Source: Tagaea sp. CACIAM 22H2
GTDB lineage: Bacteria > Pseudomonadota > Alphaproteobacteria > CACIAM-22H2
DNA: 63,389 nt
Assembly (NCBI GenBank): GCA_014444615.1
Contig: PVXE01000020.1
Location: forward strand, 1 to 63,389
Direction of reading: 5' to 3'
Shown here one piece after another: positions 8,501 to 16,891 of this stretch. The notes beneath the pieces were generated by a model. The model had not been told where the DNA came from, searched no databases, and saw only the letters and a program-made list of their open reading frames with translations. Position 1 is the stretch's first letter; each line of letters begins with the position of its first letter. The position numbers and the translations under genes are program-made.

Positions 8501-10400
8501 CGGCCACGATACGCAAACGCAGGATTTCACCGTCGTCGGTATCGGCGATATGTCGGGCGACGTGTTCGGCAACGGCATGCTGCGCTCGCCGCATATCAAG
8601 CTCGTCGCCGCGTTCGACCACCGCCACATCTTCATCGATCCCGAACCCGACGCGGCGAAATCCTTCGCCGAGCGCGAGCGGATGTTCAAACTGCCGCGCT
8701 CGTCCTGGGCCGATTACGACACGAAGCTGATCTCGGCGGGCGGCGGTGTGTTCGACCGCAAGGCCAAATCGATCAAGCTCTCGCCGCAGATCAAGGCCTT
8801 GTTCGGCATGCTCGCCGACTCCGTCACGCCGTTCGAGCTGATGAAGACGATCCTGAAGGCGCCTGTCGATCTCTTGTGGTTCGGCGGTATCGGCAATTAC
8901 GTCAAGGCGAAGGACGAAACCAACGCCGATGCGGGCGACCGCGCCAACGACGCGATCCGCATCGACGGTGCCGATATCCGCGCGCGCGTGGTGGGCGAAG
9001 GCGCCAATCTCGGCTGCACCCAGCGCGGGCGCATCGAATATGCGCTCGCCGGCGGACGCATCAATACCGACGCGATCGACAATTCGGCGGGCGTCGATAC
9101 GTCCGACCACGAGGTCAATATCAAGGTCCTGTTGGGCGACGTGATCGCGCGCGGCGACATGACCTTGAAGCAGCGCGACACGCTGCTCGCCGAAATGACC
9201 GATGATGTCGGCGACGCGGTGCTGCGCAACAACTATCTGCAAACGCAGGCGCTGAGTGTGGCCGAACTCGAAGGGATCGGCGGCATCGATCGCGCGATGC
9301 GGCTGATGCGGGCCCTCGAAAAGACCGGGCGCCTCCATCGCGGCATCGAATTCCTGCCCGACGACGAAGCCTTGCTGGCGCGCGCGGCGGGCGGCAAGGG
9401 TTTGACGCGGCCCGAACTCGCCGTCGTCATGGCCTATGCCAAGATGGCGCTCTACGACGAATTGCTGGCGAGCGACTTGCCCGACGATCCCTATCTCGCC
9501 GAAGACCTCGTCAAATATTTCCCCCGGCCTTTGCGCAAGAACCATCATCCGGCGATCCTGCGCCATCAATTGCGGCGCGAGATCATCGCCACGGTCGCGA
9601 CGAATTCGATCGTCAATCGCGCGGGCTTCGCCTTCGTGCCGGATCTTGCGGAACGCACCGGCTTGAACGTCGCTGAAGTGTCGCGTGCCTATCTGGTCGC
9701 GCGTCAAGTCTTCGGCTTGCGCGAATTCTGGGGGGCGGTCGAAACGCTCGACAACCAAGTACCGGCCGAGGTGCAGCTGGCCATGCTGCGCGGCTCGGTC
9801 GCGTTGCTCGAACGCGCGACGTTGTGGCTGCTGCGCCATTTGCCGGCCCCCATCGATATCGCGGCGGGTGTCGCGGCGTTTGCGCCGGGCGTGTCGGCGT
9901 TGGGCCACGATCTCGAACCCGTGCTCGATCCCGTACGCCAAGCGGCCTTCGCCGCGCGCGCCAAGGCGTTCACCGATAAAGGCGTGCCGGAGGAATTGGC
10001 GCGCCGTGCGGCCGCACTCGACGATCTGCAATCGGGGCTCGATCTCGTGCGCATCGCGCAGGGCGCCAAATCCGATATCGTCCATGTGGCGATGGAGTAT
10101 TTCGCCGCCGGCGCCAAGCTCGGTTTCGATTGGTTGCAGGATGTCGCGGCCCGCGTTCCGGCAGCCGATCCGCTCGCCAAGCGCGCGGTGGCGGCCGCCA
10201 TCGACGATCTCTACGCCTTGCAGGCCGAGATCGCGACCTGGTCACTGGCCGAAGGCGGCGCCGATGCTTGGCTTGCAGCACGCCAGGGTGCGTTGACGCG
10301 CTGGGAAGCGCTGGCGGGCGAATTGCGTGCGAGCGGGGCGGCGAGCCTCGCCGCCTTGACGGTCGCGGGCCGCGAGTTGCGCGCCCTCGTGCAAGGGTGA
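5586..10400 (+). CDS. NAD-specific glutamate dehydrogenase, large (180 kDa) type
   Basis: A 1604-residue enzyme that interconverts glutamate and 2-oxoglutarate plus ammonium with NAD, the large GDH class described in Streptomyces, Pseudomonas and Caulobacter. The long N-terminal half carries regulatory (ACT-like) segments. The catalytic core is unmistakable around residues 795-850: GGKVARGGIRWSDRREDFRT, then IKAQMVKN and VGSKGGFFVKR, with the catalytic lysines in place. The Rossmann NAD-binding part follows (VVGIGDMSGDVFGNG). ATG at 5586 is preferred over an in-frame ATG 27 nt upstream because GGAG lies 7 nt before it. The MFS permease gene overlaps its stop codon. The length is normal for the family. 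Confidence 0.96.
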   Translation: MPSHTESRKTEILDRLCAMARQRLAAGSGIAAADAAEAFIQRFYGNVAVEDLEDHTPDDLYGAAIALFAFGRTRPPNKAKVRVYNPRLSEHGWHSTHTVIEIVNDDMPFLVDSVTSEINRRDLSVHLVIHPVVPVKRDSSGAALAIDEAGGRESCMHVEIDAQGDQAQLDAIRAGLEAVLADVRACVEDWQAMLGQAKDVIAEFDAGKPPRGPEEIATARDFLNWLVADNFTFLGYREYAYQGEGANFRASVRAGSGLGLARDESFVVFDVLRRIAELPSLQQFVRAPELLRVAKANRRSTVHRSAYLDAIGVKVYGPDGMVTGEKVFLGLFTSTAYMQRPRDIPLLRDKVVAVTKRAGFGTKGHAAKALQHVLETHPREELFQATVDELYETAVGVVRLQERQRIALFLRRDPFDRFISALVYAPRDRFNTELREKFHDILAKAYRGRKSAFYVLLADDSALVRCHFIVGLTPGDVPDIRADDLEARLVEAGRGFADRLKDALIAAEGEGAGLAKLRRYQAAFPAAYREHFTPEQAVADIAAVESVLAGDTSLALNLYRPVEAAENELRLRIFHKGAPVPLSDVMPMLESMGLKVMTEDPFRIHPLDGSANAPAGDVYMHDIAMVARETREIDIARVKPLFEGAFSAVWAGDAASDGFNRLVIGAAMSSREVTVLRAYAAYLRQTGATFSQAYMEDALARNSKIARKLVDLFIAAHDPGRDKDRDVTTRGIAVEIGHLLDGVESLDEDRILRRFLNLIDCTLRTNFFQNKPYLSLKLDSQRIDELPLPRPLVEIWVYSTRVEAVHLRGGKVARGGIRWSDRREDFRTEILGLIKAQMVKNTVIVPVGSKGGFFVKRPPAPEAGREAFQAEGIACYQIMMRGLLDITDNLTPTGVVPPKNVVRHDGDDPYLVVAADKGTATFSDIANAISVEYGHWLGDAFASGGSAGYDHKGMGITARGAWEAVKRHFRELGHDTQTQDFTVVGIGDMSGDVFGNGMLRSPHIKLVAAFDHRHIFIDPEPDAAKSFAERERMFKLPRSSWADYDTKLISAGGGVFDRKAKSIKLSPQIKALFGMLADSVTPFELMKTILKAPVDLLWFGGIGNYVKAKDETNADAGDRANDAIRIDGADIRARVVGEGANLGCTQRGRIEYALAGGRINTDAIDNSAGVDTSDHEVNIKVLLGDVIARGDMTLKQRDTLLAEMTDDVGDAVLRNNYLQTQALSVAELEGIGGIDRAMRLMRALEKTGRLHRGIEFLPDDEALLARAAGGKGLTRPELAVVMAYAKMALYDELLASDLPDDPYLAEDLVKYFPRPLRKNHHPAILRHQLRREIIATVATNSIVNRAGFAFVPDLAERTGLNVAEVSRAYLVARQVFGLREFWGAVETLDNQVPAEVQLAMLRGSVALLERATLWLLRHLPAPIDIAAGVAAFAPGVSALGHDLEPVLDPVRQAAFAARAKAFTDKGVPEELARRAAALDDLQSGLDLVRIAQGAKSDIVHVAMEYFAAGAKLGFDWLQDVAARVPAADPLAKRAVAAAIDDLYALQAEIATWSLAEGGADAWLAARQGALTRWEALAGELRASGAASLAALTVAGRELRALVQG

Positions 10401-11644
10401 GTTCGCTGGACCGTAAAGCCGTCGCCGCTTGGTGCTTCTACGATTGGGCGAACTCGGCCTTTCCGGCCGTGATCACCACATTCGTTTTCGCGACCTATTT
10501 CACGCAAGCCGTGGCGCCCGATCCCGTTTCGGGCACGGCGATGTGGGGCCATGCGACCTCGATCGCGGGTTTATGTATCGCATTGCTCGCCCCGTTGCTC
10601 GGGCCCGTCGCCGATCACACCGGCCGGCAGAAGCCGTTTCTTGCCGTGTTCTCGGGCATCGCCATCGTCGCTTGCGGTGTGCTGTGGTTCGTACGCCCAT
10701 CGCCAGATTCCATTTCTCTGGCGGTGATTGCGTTTGCCATCGCCACGATCGCGTTCGAAGTGGCGGCCGTGTTCTACAACGCGCTTTTGCCCAAGGTCGC
10801 CCCGCACGACAAGCTCGGCCGTGTCTCCGGCTGGGGTTGGGGGCTTGGCTATCTCGGCGGCATCGTCTGTCTGGCGGTGCTGCTCGCGGGTTTCGTGCAG
10901 AACCCGAACCCTTGGTTCGGCCTGACGCGCGACGGGGCGGAACATGTGCGCATCGTCGGTCCGTTCACGGCCTTGTGGTGGTTCGTCTTCGCGATCCCGA
11001 TCTTCTTATTCGTGCGCGAAGACCAAGCCATGGTCTCGTTTGGCGACGCATTTGCTAAGGGCCTCGCCGATCTCAAAGCCACGCTCGGCTTTCTGCGCGC
11101 GCGCCCCGATATCGGCTGGTTCCTCGCCGCGAACATGATCTACACCGACGGTCTGACCACCTTGTTCGCCTTCGGCGCGATCTATGCCGCCGGCACGTTC
11201 GGCATGGAATTGTCGGAAGTGATCGTGTTCGGCATCGCGCTCAATCTCAGCGCCGGGCTTGGCGCTTTCGCCTTCGCTTGGATCGACGACAAGATCGGCT
11301 CCAAACGCACCATCGCGATCGGGCTCGTCTGCCTCACAGCGATCGGTGCGGCTTTGCTGCTGATCGAATCGAAAACGCTGTTCTGGATTCTGGGCGTGGC
11401 GATCGGGCCGTTCTTCGGCCCCGTGCAGGCGGCGAGCCGCTCGCTGGCCGCACGGCTCGCCCCGCCCGAACATCGCGCGCAGGTCTTCGGCCTGTTCGCG
11501 CTGTCGGGCCGCATCACCGCCTTCATGGGCCCGGCGATCCTGGGCTTCGTCACACTCGCCTTCGAATCGCAGCGCGCGGGCATGGCGACGATCCTGCCTT
11601 TCTTCCTGCTGGGCTTGCTTCTATTGTGGCGCCGCGTTCCATGA
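10397..11644 (+). CDS. UMF1/Atg22-like MFS permease
   Basis: A 415-residue integral membrane protein of the major facilitator superfamily, close to the UMF1 (Atg22-like) group. The signature CFYDWANSAFPAVITTFVF sits at the very N terminus, as is usual for that group. About 12 hydrophobic segments are visible, with an interdomain loop near FVREDQAMVSFGD. The substrate is unknown; Atg22 exports amino acids from the vacuole. Start is GTG at 10397, overlapping the glutamate dehydrogenase stop (GTGA); longer in-frame starts lie inside that gene. Tight coupling suggests co-expression with glutamate catabolism, though the pairing may be incidental. Confidence 0.85.
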   Translation: MSSLDRKAVAAWCFYDWANSAFPAVITTFVFATYFTQAVAPDPVSGTAMWGHATSIAGLCIALLAPLLGPVADHTGRQKPFLAVFSGIAIVACGVLWFVRPSPDSISLAVIAFAIATIAFEVAAVFYNALLPKVAPHDKLGRVSGWGWGLGYLGGIVCLAVLLAGFVQNPNPWFGLTRDGAEHVRIVGPFTALWWFVFAIPIFLFVREDQAMVSFGDAFAKGLADLKATLGFLRARPDIGWFLAANMIYTDGLTTLFAFGAIYAAGTFGMELSEVIVFGIALNLSAGLGAFAFAWIDDKIGSKRTIAIGLVCLTAIGAALLLIESKTLFWILGVAIGPFFGPVQAASRSLAARLAPPEHRAQVFGLFALSGRITAFMGPAILGFVTLAFESQRAGMATILPFFLLGLLLLWRRVP

Positions 11645-12588
11645 CTCAAACCTGTCGAATCTGCGGCGGTGCGCCGAAATCGCATCATGTCGCGCGCGAG
11701 ATGATGTACGGCTCGCGCGAGAAATTCGGGTATTTCGTCTGCGCCGATTGCGGCTGCTTGCAGATCGACGAAGTCCCCGCCGATCTCGCGCGCCATTATC
11801 CGAAGGCCTATTACAGCCTAGTGTCGGGCCTGCCCAAAGCGCCGTCCTGGAAGCGGCGCCTCTCCGCCGCCTGGGAATACGATCGTTCGGGCGGCTTGCT
11901 CGGCTGGGCGATGCACAAGCTCAAGCCCAATCCGGAAATTCGCGCGCTGGGCGAACTCGGCATCCTCAAAGCCGATCCGATTCTCGATGTCGGCTGCGGC
12001 AATGGTGCACGTGTGGCGCGGCTTTCGCAGCTCGGCTTCAAAGCCGCCGAAGGTATCGACGCGCATCTCGACGAACCGGTCGAGATGGGCGGGCGCGTCA
12101 TCGCGCGCCGCGCCACGCTCGATGCGGTCGACGGCAAGTATCGGCTGGTGATGTTCCATCACAGTTTCGAACATCTACCCGATCAACACGCCGCGATGCG
12201 CGACGCGCGCCGCTTGGTGCGCGACGACGGGTTCGTGATGCTGCGCATTCCGACCTGCGATTCGGCCGCGTGGGATATCTACGGCACCGACTGGGTCCAG
12301 CTCGACCCGCCGCGCCATCTCTATCTCCACAGCCGCGATTCGATCCGGCGCTTGGCCGAGGCGAACGGCCTGCGCCTCGTGTCGATCGAGGACGATTCCG
12401 ACGGGTTCCAGTTCTGGGGCTCGGAGCAGTACAAGCGTGGCATTCCCGCCAACGACAAACGCGGCCACTCCAAAAAGAACCCGATGTTCAAATTGGCCGA
12501 GCTCGTCGAATTCGAGACGCGCGCGCGCAAACTCAACGCCGAGAGCCGGGGCGACCAGTTTCGGGCCGTGTTTGTGCCGGCCGTTTGA
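11641..12588 (+). CDS. class I SAM methyltransferase with N-terminal zinc ribbon; 3' end is the element target
   Basis: A 315-residue SAM-dependent methyltransferase of the Methyltransf_23 type. An N-terminal four-cysteine zinc ribbon (CRICGG and CADCGC, residues 5-42) precedes the SAM motif ILDVGCGNGARVARL at about residue 117 and a FHHSFEHLPD motif near residue 178. Such enzymes usually modify sugars or lipids; the substrate is unknown. The start ATG overlaps the MFS stop (ATGA). The last 43 codons exist a second time near 18021-18149 in diverged form, so the present 3' end appears to have been supplied by the integrated element that follows. No terminator is visible directly downstream. 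Confidence 0.87.
   Translation: MTQTCRICGGAPKSHHVAREMMYGSREKFGYFVCADCGCLQIDEVPADLARHYPKAYYSLVSGLPKAPSWKRRLSAAWEYDRSGGLLGWAMHKLKPNPEIRALGELGILKADPILDVGCGNGARVARLSQLGFKAAEGIDAHLDEPVEMGGRVIARRATLDAVDGKYRLVMFHHSFEHLPDQHAAMRDARRLVRDDGFVMLRIPTCDSAAWDIYGTDWVQLDPPRHLYLHSRDSIRRLAEANGLRLVSIEDDSDGFQFWGSEQYKRGIPANDKRGHSKKNPMFKLAELVEFETRARKLNAESRGDQFRAVFVPAV
12460..12588 (+). repeat. left copy of a 129-bp imperfect direct repeat (probable attL side)
   Basis: The last 43 codons of the methyltransferase gene. A hand alignment with the right copy gives 105 of 129 identical bases and 35 of 42 identical amino acids. The longest identical block is 20 bp (12523-12542), the best candidate for the recombination core. 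Most of the base changes are synonymous, so both copies descend from working genes. Confidence 0.8.
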
Positions 12589-12713
12589 TTATCGAATTTC
12601 ATATATTTTATTGATATATATTATTTATTTGAGTGGCATAAATCCTTGAATCCGATTCGGTGCGTGCTTTCGCAAATCGAAATCTACCGTGCTCGCACGC
12701 ATCTCGAACACCC

Positions 12714-12829
12714 AATCCCGGTTGCCGCACACACCTCCAGCTCCATGATCTGCTGAGCAGCAAAGCCAATCTTCTCACGCAGTAAATCCACTCCAAGAGC
12801 GCAAAAGATTTCGTGATCTCGTCGGTCAT
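12714..12829 (-). pseudogene. frameshifted N-terminal relic of an IS256-family transposase
   Basis: On the minus strand MTDEITKSFALLE runs from 12829 and, after a one-base frame change, continues as LLREKIGFAAQQIMELEV and AATGIG. IS256-type transposases commonly begin MTDE...LLE...DADLLRE-x-IGFAAQ-x-LMELEV-x-x-x-TGA. Only the first ~45 residues remain; the conserved RNGYRDR region and the DDE domain are absent. It shows that the left arm has been hit by other mobile DNA. Confidence 0.55.
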
Positions 12830-13076
12830 CTGTGGTCTTCGGGCGATGGTGGTTGCGCCTGCAAACCAACCGTAACGCCCGTGAATCGCCAATGCCTGCC
12901 TACGCTGCCATCGCCGCCGCTGGCTCCCGCTTACACAACGAGCCGGGTCTCGATCCGTAAACATTATCAGCTACGGGAACAGGAAATTTGCTTTTCCTCC
13001 CCTTGGTTCGCATATTCATCTCTGCTGGGACTTCTTTTCGCCCATCACACTACCCGATCGGAACAGGAACATTGAG

Positions 13077-13283
13077 ATGACAGCGCAGGTGTCCAACATG
13101 ATCGACCGTGAGAATTTATCGGCGGAGAGTTTGAAGCGGTCGACGGGGAGCGAAGAAGCCGCTCAGCTCATCATCAGGGATTTCGGAGTCACGGACTCGA
13201 AAACCGTCCCCTATTCCTGCCGTCATCATTTCCCCTCTGCTTTTCCCGTTTCGGGAATGAACCAGAAGCTCACAGTTCGCTAG
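13077..13283 (+). pseudogene. possible remnant of a second tyrosine recombinase
   Basis: A 68-codon frame whose middle (FGVTDSKTVPYSCRHHF, then SGMNQKL) resembles the segment around the RHxF box of phage-type integrases. It has no other conserved box and no downstream catalytic tyrosine. It could equally be a random open frame; it is listed because it lies next to a complete recombinase gene. Confidence 0.25.
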
Positions 13284-13516
13284 ATGACCTATGCAACCTA
13301 TTTTTTGTCTGACGTTTGCTACTCGCAGCCGCCAAAGTACACGCGTTCTGAAGTGCTGGACCCGATCCAGCTTCCTGCTTTGGACCTAACGCGCAAGTCT
13401 AAATCGGTGACCTGTGCCATCGAACACAAAGCGGTCGGGTAGTCGGCCATTCTAATGCCTGAGACTGTCGGTCGATCAACGATACCAGCAAAAATTTTGA
13501 AGAAAGGAATAGTCTT

Positions 13517-15202
13517 ATGGACAATATGTTTCAAAAAATCTTGGCGATAATCGGGTTCGGTTCCTCAAAGCCTCTATCGCAAGGTTCGCGGCAATCGCGC
13601 GGCGTGCTGTCTTCTGGAATGCGCCAAGCCTCTCGGGCGCACCAAAGTCCAAAATCCCTTGCTGCGCTGGACGGCCGCGTCATCACGAAAAGCGTGGATC
13701 ACCGCCTGAGCGCTACTGATCAGAAGCGAGCGCCCGAGCAGATACAGAGCAGCATGCGTCGTAGCGTTCCGCACGTCATGACCGGGGTGGTTGATCGCCG
13801 TTCCATTGAAGCGTCTGCGTCCGTGCAGCAAAGAGCGCCGGGGTCAATAGCGCAGAGAACTTCGGACGATATGTCGTTGGAGAGAGATAGTGCTTCTTCC
13901 CACACGGCTGCGAACCCTTCTTCCCTGCCTCCTGCCGAACGCCCAAATCTATCGAGAGCGGTCGCTTCCTCCCCTCTGGCAAACAGTGCTTCTTCCCACC
14001 AACCCACCACCCAACCCTCGACTGTTCTTCCACAGGGAAGAAGTGGGGCTGTGGGCGGAATTGTCCCCGGGAGCGATGGCTCGGCACACGAACCGGATGC
14101 CGAGGCGAAGCCGCCGCTACAGCAGGCCAGGTTGGCGCCAAACAAACTCGGGGAAGAACGATCCACGGCGAACGACCATGTTCCTTTCGATGAGAGCCTG
14201 CAACAGCTTCAACAGGCATACGAAAAGTTGACGCAAGATTATGGAGAGTTTATCCGTCAAAAGCGCCTTCCCGCGACGGAGGCTGAGTACCGAAAGGTAG
14301 CGCAACGGGCGATCAACCGTGCCGATCCGCCAAAACTCACGCACTATTCCCGTCGCGCGCAGGCAAAAGTCCGGGCAGCCGTCGTACTTGTAGCGATTGC
14401 GAAGATTAGGGAGTCGCTCGCGAAGCTTTTGGAAAGTCGACACCCGCTTGCGCCGGACGCGTGGGCTGCCGCTCTTGCAGAAGGCCATCGCTGGGTTGCG
14501 CGAATCCGGGCCCTAGAGGAACCCATCGGCCAAGATGACGAGGCTGGCAATAAAATGTCGCGCCGGCCTGCTCGACGCAAACTGCGGGCGCTGCCCGACG
14601 GGTGGGAGCTTAGGTTGTTCCAAGCAGCTCGAAAATATCCGCGCTGGTTCTACGGAGTTTGTATTTCACTCGCAAGCGGAGTCCGGCCAATTGAACTTGA
14701 ACGGGGCGTCCGGGTTCGGCGCGAGGGTGTAAATCTCGAGCTTTTAATTCAGACAGCGAAAAGTTCCGAGGAACACGAGGGGATTGGCGAGCGGTCGCTG
14801 GTGTTGGCGCCCGAGGAACTTTGGGTAAAAGCTTTGGCGGATGAACTGGGTGGACGAACCGAGATGGTCATCAATTGGCCATCAGCAAAAAAATCTTTCG
14901 ATGCGGTTGCCGCTATCGGGCGGGCAGCGATACCCGATGCCAAGGAGACGATCTCGGGCTATGTCCTGCGGCATCGATTTGCAACTGTCCTCAAAAAGGC
15001 CAAATGGCCACCGGTCAAAATCGCCCAGGCCCTCGGCCACTCGTCGACTAAACAACTTTCGACATATGGAAGTTGGAACGGTGCAGCTCGCGGCGGGTTA
15101 CCATTGCGGGTTGGATCCGAACGTGCGCCCCGTATAGTCGATAAGCCGCGAGATTTTATCGCCAGGCGGCAAAGCAAACCGAAGAGACTAGTCGCCGATT
15201 AG
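13517..15202 (+). CDS. tyrosine recombinase / integrase with long low-complexity N-terminal region
   Basis: A 561-residue protein whose C-terminal ~200 residues form a tyrosine recombinase catalytic domain. Box I arginine is R390 in ASGVRPIEL. Box II is YVLRH at 482-486, with tyrosine in place of the usual first histidine of HxxR and R485 conserved. LGHSS places H508, and the catalytic tyrosine is probably Y517 in STYGSW. Residues ~1-220 are Ser-, Pro- and Gln-rich and look disordered, which is unusual for integrases. A helical segment (about 225-330) is probably the core-binding domain. The start has AAAGGA 8 nt upstream. A weak hairpin (15202-15221) follows the stop. It is the likely integrase of the surrounding element. 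Confidence 0.8.
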   Translation: MDNMFQKILAIIGFGSSKPLSQGSRQSRGVLSSGMRQASRAHQSPKSLAALDGRVITKSVDHRLSATDQKRAPEQIQSSMRRSVPHVMTGVVDRRSIEASASVQQRAPGSIAQRTSDDMSLERDSASSHTAANPSSLPPAERPNLSRAVASSPLANSASSHQPTTQPSTVLPQGRSGAVGGIVPGSDGSAHEPDAEAKPPLQQARLAPNKLGEERSTANDHVPFDESLQQLQQAYEKLTQDYGEFIRQKRLPATEAEYRKVAQRAINRADPPKLTHYSRRAQAKVRAAVVLVAIAKIRESLAKLLESRHPLAPDAWAAALAEGHRWVARIRALEEPIGQDDEAGNKMSRRPARRKLRALPDGWELRLFQAARKYPRWFYGVCISLASGVRPIELERGVRVRREGVNLELLIQTAKSSEEHEGIGERSLVLAPEELWVKALADELGGRTEMVINWPSAKKSFDAVAAIGRAAIPDAKETISGYVLRHRFATVLKKAKWPPVKIAQALGHSSTKQLSTYGSWNGAARGGLPLRVGSERAPRIVDKPRDFIARRQSKPKRLVAD

Positions 15203-15381
15203 AAGATCTTTGAAAATCTTCCAATCAGATTAACAGTTACATCATGTGATTGTCGCCATTTTACCGCCATACCTCTTATTGGCCAACCTCGTCCGGCTTC
15301 CGATTAGCCTGCACGATCCTTCTGATTGGATCGTTCAGCCGAAAAGGGTTTGTTTCGCCCACTCACATTCCCGGGACGCCG

Positions 15382-16767
15382 TTAGTTGATCAACTCGATC
15401 TCCCCTTCCATTCCCGCCAAAAGTACTTCCTCGAAGACTCGCCGGACGACACGCAAGTCGCGACGTTTGTCTAGAAGCATTCGCATCAATTCGTCGACCG
15501 ACGGCTCAAGCACCGGCAATGCATCGATCGAGACCTGACTCGAGCGCGCGAAGTCCTTCGTGAGTGCCGAGCGGACCTCAGGCCAGTCTCTGCCATCTGG
15601 CGCCTCGACTTTGATCACATGGAACCTGGAAAGGATCGGCGAAGGCAGGCCTCTTAACGAATTTGCGCCGGCGATCCAGGTGACATGCGAGAGATCGACC
15701 TCCGTGCTCAAAAATGGATCGTGGAAGCGCTTCGCCGTTTCCGGCTCGAGAAGCGTCAGAACAGCAGCAAGCGGATCACCATTCTGGCTCGACGTTGATT
15801 TCTCGATTTCGTCGATGAAAACAATCGGATTTGCTCGTTTACACCGAAAGATCAGGTCGACGATCGACGATGGATTGGCGGAAGACCAGCCACGCGCGGT
15901 CCCGAGCAGCGCGCGGGAATCGCTCTGGCCCGCGAACGAAATTGGCAGAATCGGAACCTCGAGGGCGGCCGCCAGATCGGCAACAAACCGACTTTTACCG
16001 ATCCCCGGTGCGCCCTCGATCAGCAGTGGTGCCATCCGAAATGGTGTGTTGCGCCAGCCGGCAAGACGCCGCTCAATCAGTCTGAGTACAGGGTCGAACC
16101 ACCGCGCGCTCGGCATCCGCTCGCGCCAGTTGGAAGGGATCGGAGCTCGCGCAATAGGCTTCTCGAGGTCCCGGAAGGCTTTCAGGCGCTCAACCGTTTC
16201 TCTGTCGCCGGCAATGATAAGAGGGGTCGCGAGAACCGTGATGGCGGAGTTCGGCCGAGGAAGATCAATCGGCACATTGTCCCTATCCGAGTCCGGCAAG
16301 CTCTTTTCGATGTTCGGCCGGTGCTGCTCCTGGCCGAGAGGTTTAGCATCGACAAGTTTGTCCCCGATGATCTCCATGATCTTCCGATAGATCTCGACCT
16401 CGCGAAGCATCGTGTTGAGGCGCACGCCCATGTCACTGACCCGAAACGCCCGATGCAGTAGAATTTTTTTGCGCGAGGGCGCATTGCCGGCCTCGGCGAT
16501 CAAGCGAACGGCCAACGTCGCTACCGCGAGATCGCTTTCTTTTGCGGCAAGCGGAAGCCAAGCCGACGCATGGTGAGCATTTTGCCGACGTTCGGCATCC
16601 AGCCAATAGAACCTAGCCTTATTGGGCATGTCTCCGACGACCAATTGGTGACGCGGCGAGACCAGCTGGCTTTCCAGCTTGGCTACAAGTTCTTCATGGC
16701 GGTCGCGGTCGAGCTGCCACGGCCGAAGACGCTTCCAGAGAGAATCGAGATTCATGAGTTCAGTCAT
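15382..16767 (-). CDS. AAA+ ATPase with Lon-like ATPase module, no protease domain
   Basis: A 461-residue protein. The C-terminal half is an AAA+ module very close to the Lon ATPase: Walker A GAPGIGKS (252-259), Walker B IVFIDEIEK (315-323), a GDP-x-x-AVLTLLEPE segment (330-343) as in Lon, an ITWIAGAN-like sensor 1 region (HVTWIAGAN, 361-369) and an arginine-finger region SPILSRF (376-382). The Lon Ser-Lys protease domain is absent, as is the Lon substrate-binding N domain; residues 1-220 are a helical region I do not recognise. It is probably co-transcribed with the DUF3223/HNH-like gene, whose stop lies 124 nt upstream. A role in element maintenance or phage defence is inference. Confidence 0.75.
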   Translation of the reverse strand: MTELMNLDSLWKRLRPWQLDRDRHEELVAKLESQLVSPRHQLVVGDMPNKARFYWLDAERRQNAHHASAWLPLAAKESDLAVATLAVRLIAEAGNAPSRKKILLHRAFRVSDMGVRLNTMLREVEIYRKIMEIIGDKLVDAKPLGQEQHRPNIEKSLPDSDRDNVPIDLPRPNSAITVLATPLIIAGDRETVERLKAFRDLEKPIARAPIPSNWRERMPSARWFDPVLRLIERRLAGWRNTPFRMAPLLIEGAPGIGKSRFVADLAAALEVPILPISFAGQSDSRALLGTARGWSSANPSSIVDLIFRCKRANPIVFIDEIEKSTSSQNGDPLAAVLTLLEPETAKRFHDPFLSTEVDLSHVTWIAGANSLRGLPSPILSRFHVIKVEAPDGRDWPEVRSALTKDFARSSQVSIDALPVLEPSVDELMRMLLDKRRDLRVVRRVFEEVLLAGMEGEIELIN

Positions 16768-16891
16768 GGCACACCGCGTTCCGCGGCGGCCTATGGCCTG
16801 CCGCTATGATTGAGTGAAGACGTTTGTGGCGTGGGTCAAAGACAGCCAACAGCTGCGTCCGACACGTATGGAATGGAGAAGCTCCAGCACT

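Larger units (their letters stand above)
12589..13516. other. mostly non-coding left arm of the integrated element
   Basis: This 928-bp stretch has no convincing intact gene. It begins with a very AT-rich segment (about 12590-12640) of the sort found at recombinase arm sites or bent DNA. It then holds a frameshifted IS256 transposase fragment on the minus strand and a short + frame that may be an integrase remnant. From about 13290 to 13498 nothing recognisable is seen. Confidence 0.6.

Noticed and set aside
7692..10085. 797-codon open frame on the minus strand opposite glutamate dehydrogenase
   Set aside because: Antisense shadow of a GC-rich gene; Arg-, His- and Asp-rich translation with no domain, while the + strand has clear enzyme motifs.
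12881..13075. 64-codon + frame in the left arm of the element
   Set aside because: No ribosome-binding site, low-complexity translation and overlap with the IS256 relic region.
13889..14045. CRISPR-like repeat array in the integrase gene
   Set aside because: Only short 9-15-bp repeats with irregular spacing inside a coding Ser-rich region; no array structure.
15250..15474. 74-codon + frame between integrase and ATPase genes
   Set aside because: Overlaps the 3' end of the ATPase gene and has no family pattern or start signal.
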